Origin: Streptomyces griseoviridis
GTDB taxonomy: Bacteria > Actinomycetota > Actinomycetes > Streptomycetales > Streptomycetaceae
Reading direction: 5' to 3'
NCBI RefSeq assembly: GCF_005222485.1
Contig: NZ_CP029078.1
Location: forward strand, 8,898,737 to 8,962,736
DNA length: 64,000 nucleotides
Below are positions 42,436-51,085 of this stretch, in pieces. Under the pieces are notes generated by a model, which worked only from the letters and a program-made list of their open reading frames with translations, was not told where the DNA came from and searched no databases. The position numbers and the translations under genes were made by a program. Position 1 is the stretch's first letter. Each line of letters starts with the position of its first letter.

Positions 42436-42909
42436 GTGCCGAGCACTTCCACCGGCCTACCGAACGCCGCCTGGACCGATCCCGACTGCCCGGTGGCCCG
42501 CACGCTCGACCTGGTCGGCGACCGGTGGAGCCTCCTTGTCGTGCGGGACGCGATGGACGGGGCGCGGTCCTTCACCGAGTTCCAGCGACGGACCGGCATT
42601 GCCCGCAACATCCTCACCGACCGCCTGCGCAAGCTCACCGACCACGGAATCCTGACCCAGCGGACCGCGCCCTCGGGCCGCCGCCGGCAGTACGTGCTCA
42701 CCGACGCGGGCCGCGCCCTCTTCCCTGTCCTGCTCACTCTCCGCCAGTGGGGGGAGCGCCACGCCTTCGCGCCCGGCGAACCGCACTCCACCCTGGTCGA
42801 CCAGCACGGCGCACGCGTGCCGGAACTAAGGCCGACCGGCACCGACGGCGCCCCGCTGGACGCCGACACCACCCACGTGCGGAAGACCGGCAGTACGCCG
42901 CCCGGGTGA
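42436..42909 (+). CDS. HxlR family transcriptional regulator
   Basis: A 157-residue protein. GTG 42436 is preferred because GGGGAGGTGTC precedes it; ATG 42400 or 42403 are alternatives. The HxlR core is clear: CPVARTLDLVGDRWSLLVVRDAMDG, split by position about 18-42, then the winged helix RTGIARNILTDRLRKLTDHG and RRRQYVLTDAGRAL. It has an extended disordered C-terminus. It is divergent from the MFS gene. Confidence 0.87.
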   Translation: MPSTSTGLPNAAWTDPDCPVARTLDLVGDRWSLLVVRDAMDGARSFTEFQRRTGIARNILTDRLRKLTDHGILTQRTAPSGRRRQYVLTDAGRALFPVLLTLRQWGERHAFAPGEPHSTLVDQHGARVPELRPTGTDGAPLDADTTHVRKTGSTPPG

Positions 42910-42932
42910 GCCGTCGCACGCCCGCGGGACGC

Positions 42933-43390
42933 TCAGGACACGCGCACCGACGCGGCGTGCCGGGCCCGTTCACGCGCGGCCCCCGCGGGCCAGACGACGT
43001 CCACGGCGACCCCACGGGTCCGGGCCTAGGTGACCACATGGGCCGTGGCGCCCCGACCGCTGCACGGTGAGCCGTCCCAGACGGCCAGTCGGTTGCACCC
43101 GGCGACCAGCCGTTCGTCCGCGCTCACACAGGCGTCCCGGTCCAGCGGTTCGAACGGCAGCATTTAGATCTGCGCGCCCAAGGCCAGCAGCTCCCGGTGC
43201 GCCCGCAGCTTGCCCTCGTCGCCGCCGGGAACGCGTCGCCGTGTTCCGGGAGCAGGACCATCAGGCGCCGCCCCAGCTCGTGCGCCACCCGCCCGAAAGC
43301 CAGCGGCACTCCGGCGCCGGCTCGTACCAGGGTCGGCGTGTCGGGTGCAGGCCCAGTAGGTGTGCGCGCAGTTCGGTCTCACTCAGACGT
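42933..43390 (-). pseudogene. Decayed Rossmann/SLOG-like hypothetical gene
   Basis: On the minus strand, pieces of one protein are spread over three frames: ELRAHLLGLHPTRR, then PLAFGRVAHELGRRLMVLLPEHG, then LPFEPLDRDACVSADERLV and AVWDGSPCSGRGATAHVV, ending RGVAVDVVWPAGAARER. At least two frameshifts and two internal stops are present. The pattern 'LA..WDG.P..G.GGTA..V..AR..G..V.V.WP.GA.R' is that of a streptomycete family with a SLOG-like nucleotide-binding fold. It is not functional. Confidence 0.5.
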
Positions 43391-43482
43391 CATCCGCACT
43401 GGCAACGACCATTTGCGGGACAGCCTTTACGGGCTCGTGCACGACAAGCGGTGAGACGTCGAGGACTTCGGTGGGGCCGTGC

Positions 43483-43786
43483 TCATGTCTGCCGTGTCGA
43501 GTGCAGGTCTGCGGTCTGCTGGTCGGAGAGTGGGCTGGCGACGGCCTGGACGGTGTCGCTCATGTGCTCGCGACGGCCGAGGTGGCGGGCCAGGGCCCGC
43601 CAGTTCTTCAGGTGGGCGATGCCGTGCTCGACCCGGATGCGACGCGAGGAGTGTGCCTTGTGCTGACGCTCGGACATCTCCTCGTGCCAGTCGGGGGTGT
43701 TGTTCTTGAACTAGCGATGCGGGGGCGTCATCACCCGGCCGCCGGTCTGCGAGCCCATGCCCTGGTAGCCGGCGTCGGCGAGGCTC
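43483..43786 (-). pseudogene. IS5-superfamily transposase C-terminal remnant
   Basis: The minus-strand frame has ADAGYQGMGSQTGGRV, an internal TAG, then NNTPDWHEEM and RRIRVEHGIAHLKNWRALAR, ending in TGA at 43483. These are the last DDE motifs of an IS4/IS5-type transposase, with Glu in RVEHGIAHLKNW. The N-terminal part is missing. The remnant is cut exactly where the 862-bp insertion sequence begins. Confidence 0.65.
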
Positions 43787-44648
43787 TAAGACGTCATTTC
43801 AGTTGGTGAGTCGGCGGTGACATATGAATGTCGCGGCGATGGCGGTGAAGGCGAGGAAGTGTTCAGGCTTGCGCTCGTAGCGGCGGTGCAGGCGTCGGCA
43901 ACCGGACAGCCAGGACACGGTCCGCTCCACGACCCAGCGGTGCCGGCCCAGGCGTTGGGATGACTCGATGCCTTTACGGGCCAGGCGGTGCCGGATGCCG
44001 TGGGAAGCCAGCCATCGTCGCAGGTGGCGGTAGTCGTAGCCCTTGTCCCCGTGCAGCTTGCCGGGCCGTCGGCGGCGGGGACCGCGACGTGAACGGATCG
44101 GCGGGATGCCGCGGACCAGCGGTATCAGTGCCTGGCTGTCGTGGAGGTTCGCCGCGGAGATCCCGATCGACAGAGGCAGACCACGGCGGTCCACGATCAG
44201 GTGGATTTTCGAACCCTTCTTGCCGCGGTCGGTCGGATTCGGTCCCGTCAGCTGCCCCCTTTGAGGGCCCGCTGACGGAGTCGATCGCGCACCGCGACCA
44301 GTCCAGTCCGCCGCGGGAACCAAGTTCGTCCAGGACCAGCCGGTGGAGCTTGGCCCACACCCGGGCCTCGGTCCACTCGGTGAACCGACGAAAGGCGGTC
44401 ACGACCGACAGGCCGAAGCCGGGCGGCAGTTGGTTCCAGGTGCAGCCCGAGGTAGCCACGAAGATGATCACGGCCAGCACTTCACGGTCCCCTCGCCGCC
44501 GATGCCCGCCACCCTGCGGGCGTTCCGGGGCCGGCGGGACTACTCGCTGGAACAACTCCCACAGGTCCTCCGGCGCCAACCGTTCGACAAGCGCAGCAGT
44601 CATCACCCCAGACTGCCGCAAGATCACACCAACTGAAATGACGTCTTA
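43787..44648 (-). mobile_element. IS5-family insertion sequence, 862 bp
   Basis: Perfect 22-bp terminal inverted repeats at 43787-43808 (starting TAAGACGTCATTTC) and 44627-44648. If the outer TA of each end is counted as target, a TA duplication is possible. Size, end structure and transposase type fit the IS427-like group of the IS5 family. It is inserted in an older transposase remnant. Confidence 0.88.
43799..44603 (-). CDS. IS5-family transposase in two overlapping frames
   Basis: The first frame starts at ATG 44603 (MTAALVERLAPEDLWELFQR) and runs to GLDWSRCAIDSVS with the first Asp. The second frame continues GQLTGPNPTDRGKKGSKIHL, LHGDKGYDYRHLRRWL (second Asp) and HRWVVERTVSWLSGCRRL (Glu). 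The frames meet at AAAGGGGG (minus strand 44262-44255), a plausible slippage site. In this IS group a programmed frameshift usually makes the full DDE protein, so this is probably functional rather than broken. Confidence 0.78.
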
Positions 44649-44701
44649 GGGCTTGAGTGCTTCTTGTGGGTGGCTGGTGTGGTGGGTTGTTGTGGTGGGG
44701 G

Positions 44702-45082
44702 TTATGCGGCGAAGCCGATGGTGGTGACGTAGTCGTATTGGCCCCAGGAGGAGCCGAGGTGTGTGGCTGCGTCGTTGATCCATGCGTTGTCGAGGGCGTG
44801 GGTGTCTGTGCGGGTCCAGGCGTCGATGATGCGGTTCCAGTGACGGACGTTCAGGGTTCTGTGTTGGAGGGTGCGTTGGTGGGGTCGGGGGACGTGGGAT
44901 TGGTTGAGGGGGTGGATTTCGACTCTGGTTCCTTGGCCGTTGCGGTTGAGGCGTGTGAGGAGGTAGCGGGCTACGTTTTGGCGGCGGAGGGTGTGGTAGG
45001 CGGTTTCGATGCGTTGGAGGTTTTTTTTGGTGGGGTTGCGTTTGCCTTGGAGCCAGGCTTTGTGCGATGTGCCGGTTTGGTG
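44702..45082 (-). pseudogene. C-terminal fragment of an unknown DNA-binding-like protein
   Basis: The minus-strand frame is open from 45082 (an in-frame stop lies at 45083-45085) to TAA at 44702. It starts SHKAWLQGKRNPTKKNLQRIE, split, like the second half of an HTH, and ends SSWGQYDYVTTIGFAA. Its codon use differs from neighbours, with many AAC/ACA and CAC codons. No start codon or ribosome site is present, so the 5' part is lost, possibly at the left border of the 45.3-50.2 kb module. Protein family not recognised. Confidence 0.45.
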
Positions 45083-45281
45083 TCAGTGGGTGGGGGTCAG
45101 TGACGGCACATCAGAGCTGGGTGTTTTCGCTGGTCGGGCGTTGAGGAAGGGCGTGGTCACTGTCGTGGGGCGGTTTCTGTAGCGGTGCGGCTGTCATAGG
45201 CCGGTACACCCCACTCCGCTCCACTGTCTTGAGAACGGCACTTCTGATCTTTCCGAGGGCTGCGCGGCGGCACGGTGGTCC

Positions 45282-46598
45282 GTGTCGGGTTTTGCGCGGG
45301 CGAAAGGGGGCGGGGTGGGGCAGCCGGGCGCGTGGGGTGGGGTCACGGCGGGGTTGAGGGTGTCCAGACCGGTGCTGGTTGCGCGGCTGCTGGAGCTCGA
45401 GGCGGCCGGGGCGTTGACCACGGCCCATGTGCGTGCGGGCGCCCAGGTCGGCGGGGTGAATGTGCGCACGGTGTGGCGCTGGCTGGATGCGGCGCGGACG
45501 GAGGGCCGTGTCGAGCACAGGCCGCGGGCCCGGCTGGAGTTGTCCGACCAGATGTGGGAGGCACTGGCTCAGGCGGGCGGGAACGTTGCGGCGCTGCACC
45601 GGCACCTGAAGGCAGCCGGGGGCGAGGTGCCCTCCCTGGCGTCGTTGCACCGGGCGGTGCGCCGGGACCTTCAGGCCGGCAGGATCCTGCCGGACCGCGC
45701 GGTGGCGCGGCGGGAGCGGGAAGAACAGCAAACGCGGCAGGCACTCGCTGACCTCGCTCTGGCCGGGCCGCGTGAGGCAGGCGCGGCGAAAGTGGCTGCG
45801 CTCCGGCTGCCGCGTCTCGTACCAGAGGCGACCGGGAGCTTGCAGGTGGGGGAGAACGGTGCGCTGGCAGGTGTGGCGTTGCCGGCGGGAGCGCAGCTGG
45901 TGCGGACGTCGTTGGTGCGGGCGGTGGCCGAGGCGGTCGGGCAGGCGATGGCGACCCAGGGCGCGGTGTGTGTCTTCGGCAATCCGGGCCGGGGCAAGAC
46001 CGCCGCCGTGCGGATGGCGCTCAGCGAAGTGCCCCCGGGCTGGAAGGTGACGTGGGTGCCGGTACCGGTGCGCCCGTCGGTGGCCGGCATGAGGCGGGCG
46101 GTATTCGACGCGCTGGCGCTGGCGGGCCGCTTCCCACACACATCTGCGCTGGCCGACGCCGCGGTCGCGGGGGCTCTGGGTGAGGCGCGGGTGCTGGTGG
46201 TCGATGAGGCACAGCGCCTGCCCGTGCCGTGCCTGGAGTACCTGCAGAGCCTGTGGGACCACCCCGGCACCCGGATCACGCTGGTGCTGTGCGGGGCGGG
46301 CAGCGAGCGGGCGCTGTCCCGGCTGCCGCAGCTGGCATCGCGGGTGGTCGCGTGGCAGGAGGTTCCACGCTTGACCGGAGCGGAAGTGGCGACCGTGGTG
46401 ACCGGCTTCCATCCGCTGTGGCGCACCGTACCGGCCCCGGACCTGACGTGGATCGACCGGTCGTGCGCGCACGGCACGTTCCGCACGTGGGCCGCTTTGA
46501 CTGCGCACCTGCAGAACGCGCTGCTCGCCACCGCTGACGCGTCCATCGACCGGGCCTTGCTGAGGCGGCTGTTCCAGCGGGTCGCGCCGCCACTGTGA
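45282..46598 (+). CDS. Transposase-type HTH domain fused to TniB/TnsC-like AAA+ ATPase
   Basis: A 438-residue protein from GTG 45282; GTG 45315 behind AAAGGGGG is an alternative. Residues about 30-160 align with the N-terminus of the integrase encoded next: first HTH ending NVRTVWRWLDAAR, then SLASLHRAVRRDLQAG. Residues about 205-438 are an AAA+ ATPase with Walker A GNPGRGKT (233-240), Walker B VLVVDEA (304-310) and sensor-like ITLVLCGAGSERALSR. TnsC/TniB proteins normally lack such a DNA-binding domain. It is the first gene of a four-gene rightward module. The likely role is target or end recognition by an ATPase that carries a copy of the transposase's own DNA-binding domain. Confidence 0.75.
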   Translation: MSGFARAKGGGVGQPGAWGGVTAGLRVSRPVLVARLLELEAAGALTTAHVRAGAQVGGVNVRTVWRWLDAARTEGRVEHRPRARLELSDQMWEALAQAGGNVAALHRHLKAAGGEVPSLASLHRAVRRDLQAGRILPDRAVARREREEQQTRQALADLALAGPREAGAAKVAALRLPRLVPEATGSLQVGENGALAGVALPAGAQLVRTSLVRAVAEAVGQAMATQGAVCVFGNPGRGKTAAVRMALSEVPPGWKVTWVPVPVRPSVAGMRRAVFDALALAGRFPHTSALADAAVAGALGEARVLVVDEAQRLPVPCLEYLQSLWDHPGTRITLVLCGAGSERALSRLPQLASRVVAWQEVPRLTGAEVATVVTGFHPLWRTVPAPDLTWIDRSCAHGTFRTWAALTAHLQNALLATADASIDRALLRRLFQRVAPPL

Positions 46599-46689
46599 AC
46601 GAAAGCGCTCCTGCAAGGGACGGGAGGCGATCGCATGCTCCCGGCCACCGGCAAGCACACGACGTCCCACCCGCCTGAGGGGAGCTGAC

Positions 46690-48378
46690 ATGAAGGACGG
46701 CGACGCCATCCGCCCAGACGGCGGACTGCCTGCGGCGTCCAGGACGGCGCTGCGCGGTCCGGCCGTGCGGCGGCTGCTCGCCCTGCGGGCAGCGAAGAAG
46801 CTGACAGCAGTCCATGTACGGGTGGCCGCGGACGCGCTAGGGGTGTCGGAGCGCACGGTGTGGCGCTGGCTGGCCACCGCTCAGAGCGATGAGACCGCGG
46901 CTGCCAACCCCGGCGCACGCTCCCGGGTCGATGCAAGGTTCACGGTCACGCCCGAGGTCCGTGGACTGTTGGCGCTGTGGAAGGGGAACGTGCGGGCGGT
47001 CCACCGCGAACTGGTCCTGCGTGCTGCCACGCAGTCTCCGCCTGCAGACGCGCCGTCGCTGACGACGCTGCACCGGGCGATCCGCCGTGATCTGACGCCC
47101 GGGGAGCGGGCCGGACTTGCGGGAGGGGAGCGGGAGGCGCGCAAGCATGATGTGTTCCTGGCCCGGCCGCGGGGCTGGCGCAATCAGGTGTGGGAGACGG
47201 ACCACATGCAGGCGCCGGTGCTGGTCGACGTCGAGGGCAAGGCTCGCAGGCCGTGGATCACCTGGTTCACCGACTGCGCGACGAACGCGATCACTGGCGT
47301 CGCGGTCGCGCCGGGGGATCCGTCGCGGGAGTCGGTGCTGGCCGCGCTGCGCTCCGCGGTCCTGCGCGAGGAACCCTACGGTCCGTTCGGCGGCGTGCCC
47401 GAGAAGGTACGGGTGGACCGTGGCAAGGACTTCCTGTCCCGGACGGTGACCGCAGCGTTCGATCTCCTGGACGTGACGGTGGAGGACCTGCCCGCCTACA
47501 CCCCCCACCTCAAGGGCACCGTGGAGGGCCTGAACCGGGCGGTGGAGAGCATGTTCCTGGCCTCGCTGCCCGGCTACGCCCGCCAGTCGCGCCCCGGCAA
47601 ACGTGCTTCCCGTCCGAAGGACGAAGTGCTGCTGGGCTTTGAGGACTTCACCGCCCGGTTGCTGGATTGGACGCTCTGGTGGAACACCGAGCACCGCCCG
47701 GCGCCGTTGCGGGGCAAGACTCCGCTTGAGGCGTGGCAGGACGATCCCACCCCGCTGCGGGATGTGCCGGCCGCGGATTTGTGGACGTTCACCCTGGAGG
47801 ACGCCGGCACCCGCACGCTGACCACCCGCGGCATCCGCTTCAAAAGGCGCGACTACGTGGGGCCGTGGATGACCGGCCAGGCCGGGATCCAGGTCCGCAT
47901 CCGCTTCATGCCCCACCACGACCACCGCATCGAGGTCTACCACGCCGCCACCGGCCGCTACCTGGGCCCCGCGGACCTGGCCGACCAGGCCACCGACGAA
48001 CAGATCAGCGCCGTACGAAGGGCGCGGGCCGCTCGTGCCCGCCGCCTGAAGAAGGACCTGGAGGCCTCGCAGCGCGAGCGCTACGCCGCCGTGAACCAGC
48101 CCGAGGCCCCCCGGCGGCTCGGCGCGCTGACCACCGCCCAGGCCGAGGCCGAACTCGCCCAGACTGCCGACTCCGACCTCGCGCAGCTCGCGATGCCGGA
48201 CCTCATCCCGCACGCCGCGCCACCGGCCGACTGGCGCACCCCGGCTTCCCTGGCCGCGCTGACCACGCCAGGCCCGCCCGTCCGGTACCCGTACGGCCGT
48301 GACGGCGCTTCCGCCCCCGACGGCCCAGGCGGGCGGCCCGCACCTCCCACCACCGACGAAGACGGAGACGCCTCGTGA
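46690..48378 (+). CDS. DD(35)E integrase/transposase, Mu/TniA-type
   Basis: A 562-residue protein. Residues 25-140 carry two helix-turn-helix units (GVSERTVWRWLATA, then SLTTLHRAIRRDL). The rve catalytic core has Asp171 (VWETDHMQA), Asp243 (VRVDRGKDF) and Glu279 (LKGTVEGLNRAVE); the spacing of 35 between the last two is canonical. Residues about 370-450 form a Mu-type beta-barrel domain. It ends in a disordered Pro/Gly tail. Its stop overlaps the GTG of the following ATPase (GTGA), as in tniA-tniB pairs. All catalytic residues are present. Confidence 0.87.
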   Translation: MKDGDAIRPDGGLPAASRTALRGPAVRRLLALRAAKKLTAVHVRVAADALGVSERTVWRWLATAQSDETAAANPGARSRVDARFTVTPEVRGLLALWKGNVRAVHRELVLRAATQSPPADAPSLTTLHRAIRRDLTPGERAGLAGGEREARKHDVFLARPRGWRNQVWETDHMQAPVLVDVEGKARRPWITWFTDCATNAITGVAVAPGDPSRESVLAALRSAVLREEPYGPFGGVPEKVRVDRGKDFLSRTVTAAFDLLDVTVEDLPAYTPHLKGTVEGLNRAVESMFLASLPGYARQSRPGKRASRPKDEVLLGFEDFTARLLDWTLWWNTEHRPAPLRGKTPLEAWQDDPTPLRDVPAADLWTFTLEDAGTRTLTTRGIRFKRRDYVGPWMTGQAGIQVRIRFMPHHDHRIEVYHAATGRYLGPADLADQATDEQISAVRRARAARARRLKKDLEASQRERYAAVNQPEAPRRLGALTTAQAEAELAQTADSDLAQLAMPDLIPHAAPPADWRTPASLAALTTPGPPVRYPYGRDGASAPDGPGGRPAPPTTDEDGDAS

Positions 48379-49118
48379 CCGCGGCCACCTACCAGTACGT
48401 CGACCTGCCCGACGCCTCCGTGGTCACCACCCGCGCCCTGCTCACTGCCCGGGAGAACATCACCGACACGGTCGCTGCCCGCGCCATGATGTGCATCCAC
48501 GGCGGGGCCGGCTTCGGCAAGACCCTCGCTGTCAACACCTGCCTGCGCGCACTCGAACCCGGCGAGGATGTCCGAAAGATCACCTTCCGGGCCCGGCCCA
48601 CGGCCCGCGCGGTGCGCTACGAACTGTTCACCGCGCTCGACCTGGCCGGCGAGCCACCGCGCCACCCCAGCGAGTTCGACCGTCTGCTGAAGACGGCCCT
48701 GGCCGAACGCCCCCGTACCTTCCTCGTCGACGAGGCCCAGTGGCTCAACGGGGAGGCGTTCGAATACTTCCGCTACCTCTGGGACGAACCCTCAACCCAG
48801 CTCGCCATCATTTTCGTCGGTGGCGCGGGCTGCCACACCGTGCTGCGCCGCGAACCGATGCTGTCCTCCCGTGTCTTCATCTGGCAGCAGTTCTCCCGCC
48901 TCACACCCGACGAGGTCCTCGAGGTGATCCCGCTGTTCCACCCGGTCTGGGCTGACGCCGACCCCGAGGCCATCGCCTTCGCCGACAGTCACGCCGCGCA
49001 CGGCAACTTCCGCGCCTGGGCCCAGCTGACCGCCCACACCCGCACCGGCCTGGCCCGCACCGGCCGACCCCGTGTGGATCAGGAACTGCTGCGCTGGGCC
49101 TTCAGCCGCCTCGCCTGA
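48375..49118 (+). CDS. TniB/TnsC-like AAA+ ATPase
   Basis: A 247-residue protein starting at GTG 48375, inside the integrase stop. Walker A is GGAGFGKT (43-50), Walker B FLVDEAQWL (116-124), sensor region AIIFVGGAGCHTVLRREP. It is a compact ATPase without the HTH extension of the first gene, yet shares the late motif (FSRLTPDEVLEVIPLFHPVWA, compare VPRLTGAEVATVVTGFHPLW in gene 1). The two ATPases are therefore paralogues. It should assemble on target DNA and activate the integrase. Confidence 0.85.
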   Translation: MTAATYQYVDLPDASVVTTRALLTARENITDTVAARAMMCIHGGAGFGKTLAVNTCLRALEPGEDVRKITFRARPTARAVRYELFTALDLAGEPPRHPSEFDRLLKTALAERPRTFLVDEAQWLNGEAFEYFRYLWDEPSTQLAIIFVGGAGCHTVLRREPMLSSRVFIWQQFSRLTPDEVLEVIPLFHPVWADADPEAIAFADSHAAHGNFRAWAQLTAHTRTGLARTGRPRVDQELLRWAFSRLA

Positions 49119-49131
49119 CCACCACGCCGCC

Positions 49132-50241
49132 ATGCCGCCCGCCGTGCCGTCGCCCGTCGCCGTGGTCATCGACCCGGGCGACGATGCGGTTCACACGCGC
49201 ACCGCTCTGGCCGCCCACCACGTGCCGTCCGGCCGGATCACCCTGCACCCCGGACCGGGCACCACCAGCGAAACCGGTCTTGCCCACGACCTTCTCGTCG
49301 CCCTGGGTAAACCGCCCCTGCTCCCGGGCGGCTTTCCCGCCGGCCGTCAGCCCGCCTGGGAAGCCGCCACCGCATGGATCACTGCCGTGCCCGTCACCCG
49401 GCTGACTGTCCTGCGCGCTCACCGCCTCACCGCCCGCCGCACGATGCGCCTCCTGGAGCTGCGCACCCTCACCGGTATCCACCTGACGCTGGTCTGCCAC
49501 CGCCCTCACCTTCCCGCCGCCCTGCACCAGGCCCTGCAGACGGCCGACTACTGCGTCACCGCTGACCTCCAGGCCGCCCGCCGCCACTACTACGGCACAC
49601 CGGCCGCCGTATCCCCGCTTGTTGACGAGCCCGCCCGGTCGGCCAACCGGTGGCTCACCCTGCCCGTGCTGGACCGCCTCGTCTCCTACGACAGCCCCGC
49701 TCCATGTACCGCCCCGTGCACGCCGCCGCCGATCGTCTTCCGGCACCGCCCGCCACCCGCACTGCTCACCGAGCAGGCAGTCCGGGAAGCCGCCCGCCGT
49801 CTGGCCACCGTGACGGCCCACCCCCGCCTGGCCGCAGCCCTTGCTGTCGCGCTCTTCACCGGTGTCTCCTTCCAGCAGCTCGCCACCGCCCGTCCCGGCG
49901 ACTACGACGACGCCGCGGCCACTCTGGCCCTGCATGACCGCGCCCGCTACACCGACGGCTGCGCCACCCACCGCGTGCCGCCGTGGGCGCGCGTCTTCCT
50001 GAAGGCCGCCGTCTGCTTCGCCCGGCTCGCTCCTGGACAGGACCAGCATCTGCTGGCAGGCCCTCACGACCGCACCCATCTGCTGCGCGTGGCGGAGGTA
50101 GCCCGGCTCTGCCCGCCCCAGCCGCCCGCCGGCCAACACACCGGCCCTGCCGGCCGTATCCAGTGGGACTGGCGCGAACGCAAGGAAGCACAGCACTACG
50201 ACGCGATGCTGACACGGAACCAGAGGCCGCCCTCGCGCTGA
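49132..50241 (+). CDS. Unknown fourth protein of the transposition-like module
   Basis: A 369-residue protein starting at ATG 49132. I do not recognise the whole protein. The first half resembles an AAA+ domain that has lost its motifs: at the Walker B position it has TRLTVLRAHRLTARRTMRLL, followed by GIHLTLVCHRPHLPAAL like the sensor strand of the preceding ATPase. Residues about 235-320 (LAAALAVALFTGVSFQQLATA, split, then VPPWARVFLKAA) resemble the catalytic region of a tyrosine recombinase but lack its arginine and tyrosine. It may be a structural partner such as a target selector in place of TniQ. That is speculation. Confidence 0.6.
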   Translation: MPPAVPSPVAVVIDPGDDAVHTRTALAAHHVPSGRITLHPGPGTTSETGLAHDLLVALGKPPLLPGGFPAGRQPAWEAATAWITAVPVTRLTVLRAHRLTARRTMRLLELRTLTGIHLTLVCHRPHLPAALHQALQTADYCVTADLQAARRHYYGTPAAVSPLVDEPARSANRWLTLPVLDRLVSYDSPAPCTAPCTPPPIVFRHRPPPALLTEQAVREAARRLATVTAHPRLAAALAVALFTGVSFQQLATARPGDYDDAAATLALHDRARYTDGCATHRVPPWARVFLKAAVCFARLAPGQDQHLLAGPHDRTHLLRVAEVARLCPPQPPAGQHTGPAGRIQWDWRERKEAQHYDAMLTRNQRPPSR

Positions 50242-50261
50242 GTGCGAACCCTGCTGCACGG

Positions 50262-50816
50262 TCAGTCGATGGAGAAATCGGCGAACTCGACGTCGGTGAA
50301 GGCGATCCCGAGACCGTGGGCGCGCAGGCCTCCGTCCCGGAAGTAGGCATGCCCCAGCGCTCGGGCGAGGATCACCATCTGCTGCTGCTCGCCCCCGCCG
50401 GCGTCCCGGGCGGCGAACAGCTCGCGGGCCACTTCTCCCGACAGGTGCTGGGTGATGAGCCGTACCCGCGGGTCGTCCGACGAGCCTGCCGGAGCGGCGA
50501 ATCCGAACCGCGCCCTGGTGTGGAGGACAAACCCGTCGGCCTCGGCCCGGGCCCTTCGGCGGGCGCGCACCAGGGGCTGCCACCGTGCCCTGACGGCCTC
50601 ATCGATCAGCCCCGTATGCACAGCACTGGGACGGCGGCGCATTCCCGGCCGGGTGGTGACCCACCTCTGTACCGTGCGTTGGGAGATCCCCAGGAGGACA
50701 GCCACGTTCTTCGTGGAGCCCTTCTCCGCCCTGAGTAGGAAGCGCACAGCGGCATCACTCGTAGGTACGGGACGGGTCAGCAACGCCCGCTCGAGCCCTT
50801 TGACGATCTCACCCAT
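50262..50816 (-). CDS. tpg: Tpg-like telomere terminal protein, divergent copy
   Basis: A 184-residue protein, the usual Tpg length, from ATG 50816. It matches the streptomycete terminal protein that caps 5' chromosome ends: GLERALLTRPVPTSDAAVRFL, EKGSTKNVAVLLGISQRTVQRW (HTH), EAVRARWQPLVRARRRARAEADGFVLHTRARFGF (by position 74-106), AHAYFRDGGLRAHGLGIAFTDVEF at the C-terminus. The C-terminus is intact, unlike the copy at 53319. It is divergent enough from that copy to be a distinct lineage. In S. lividans the priming residue is, from memory, Thr114; the aligned residue here is Ser113 (GSSDD). It is divergently transcribed from tap. Confidence 0.85.
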   Translation of the reverse strand: MGEIVKGLERALLTRPVPTSDAAVRFLLRAEKGSTKNVAVLLGISQRTVQRWVTTRPGMRRRPSAVHTGLIDEAVRARWQPLVRARRRARAEADGFVLHTRARFGFAAPAGSSDDPRVRLITQHLSGEVARELFAARDAGGGEQQQMVILARALGHAYFRDGGLRAHGLGIAFTDVEFADFSID

Positions 50817-51085
50817 GCCCGCCCCCGAGCGTTCTGCCCCCGCGATGGCTGGTGCACGGCGGCCGTCTGCTCTCCCAGATCTCTCACACCAAGCCGCTCT
50901 CCCCGACCAGTTCAGGCATAGCCAGGACACCAGCTGCAGCACTCGGCTAAAGACAGCAGTAACCCAAACCCGAGAACGCCCTTCCCGAAGCAACCGTGAA
51001 CCCCCAACCGCCATTTACGCCATCCGTACGTGCTTGGTACGCGAAAGGTGCGCTTCACGCTAGGGTCTGGGGCAGGAGGTTCTGT
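50817..51085. promoter_or_regulatory. Divergent promoter region between tpg-like gene and tap
   Basis: This 269-bp region separates two divergent starts. The tap side ends in CAGGAGGT. No perfect palindrome was found, but both promoters must lie here. GC is lower in the middle part (50930-51060). Confidence 0.45.

Noticed and set aside
44657..45103. Plus-strand 148-residue Val/Gly-rich protein
   Set aside because: The opposite strand has a better, protein-like fragment ending SSWGQYDYVTTIGFAA; the plus frame looks like its shadow.
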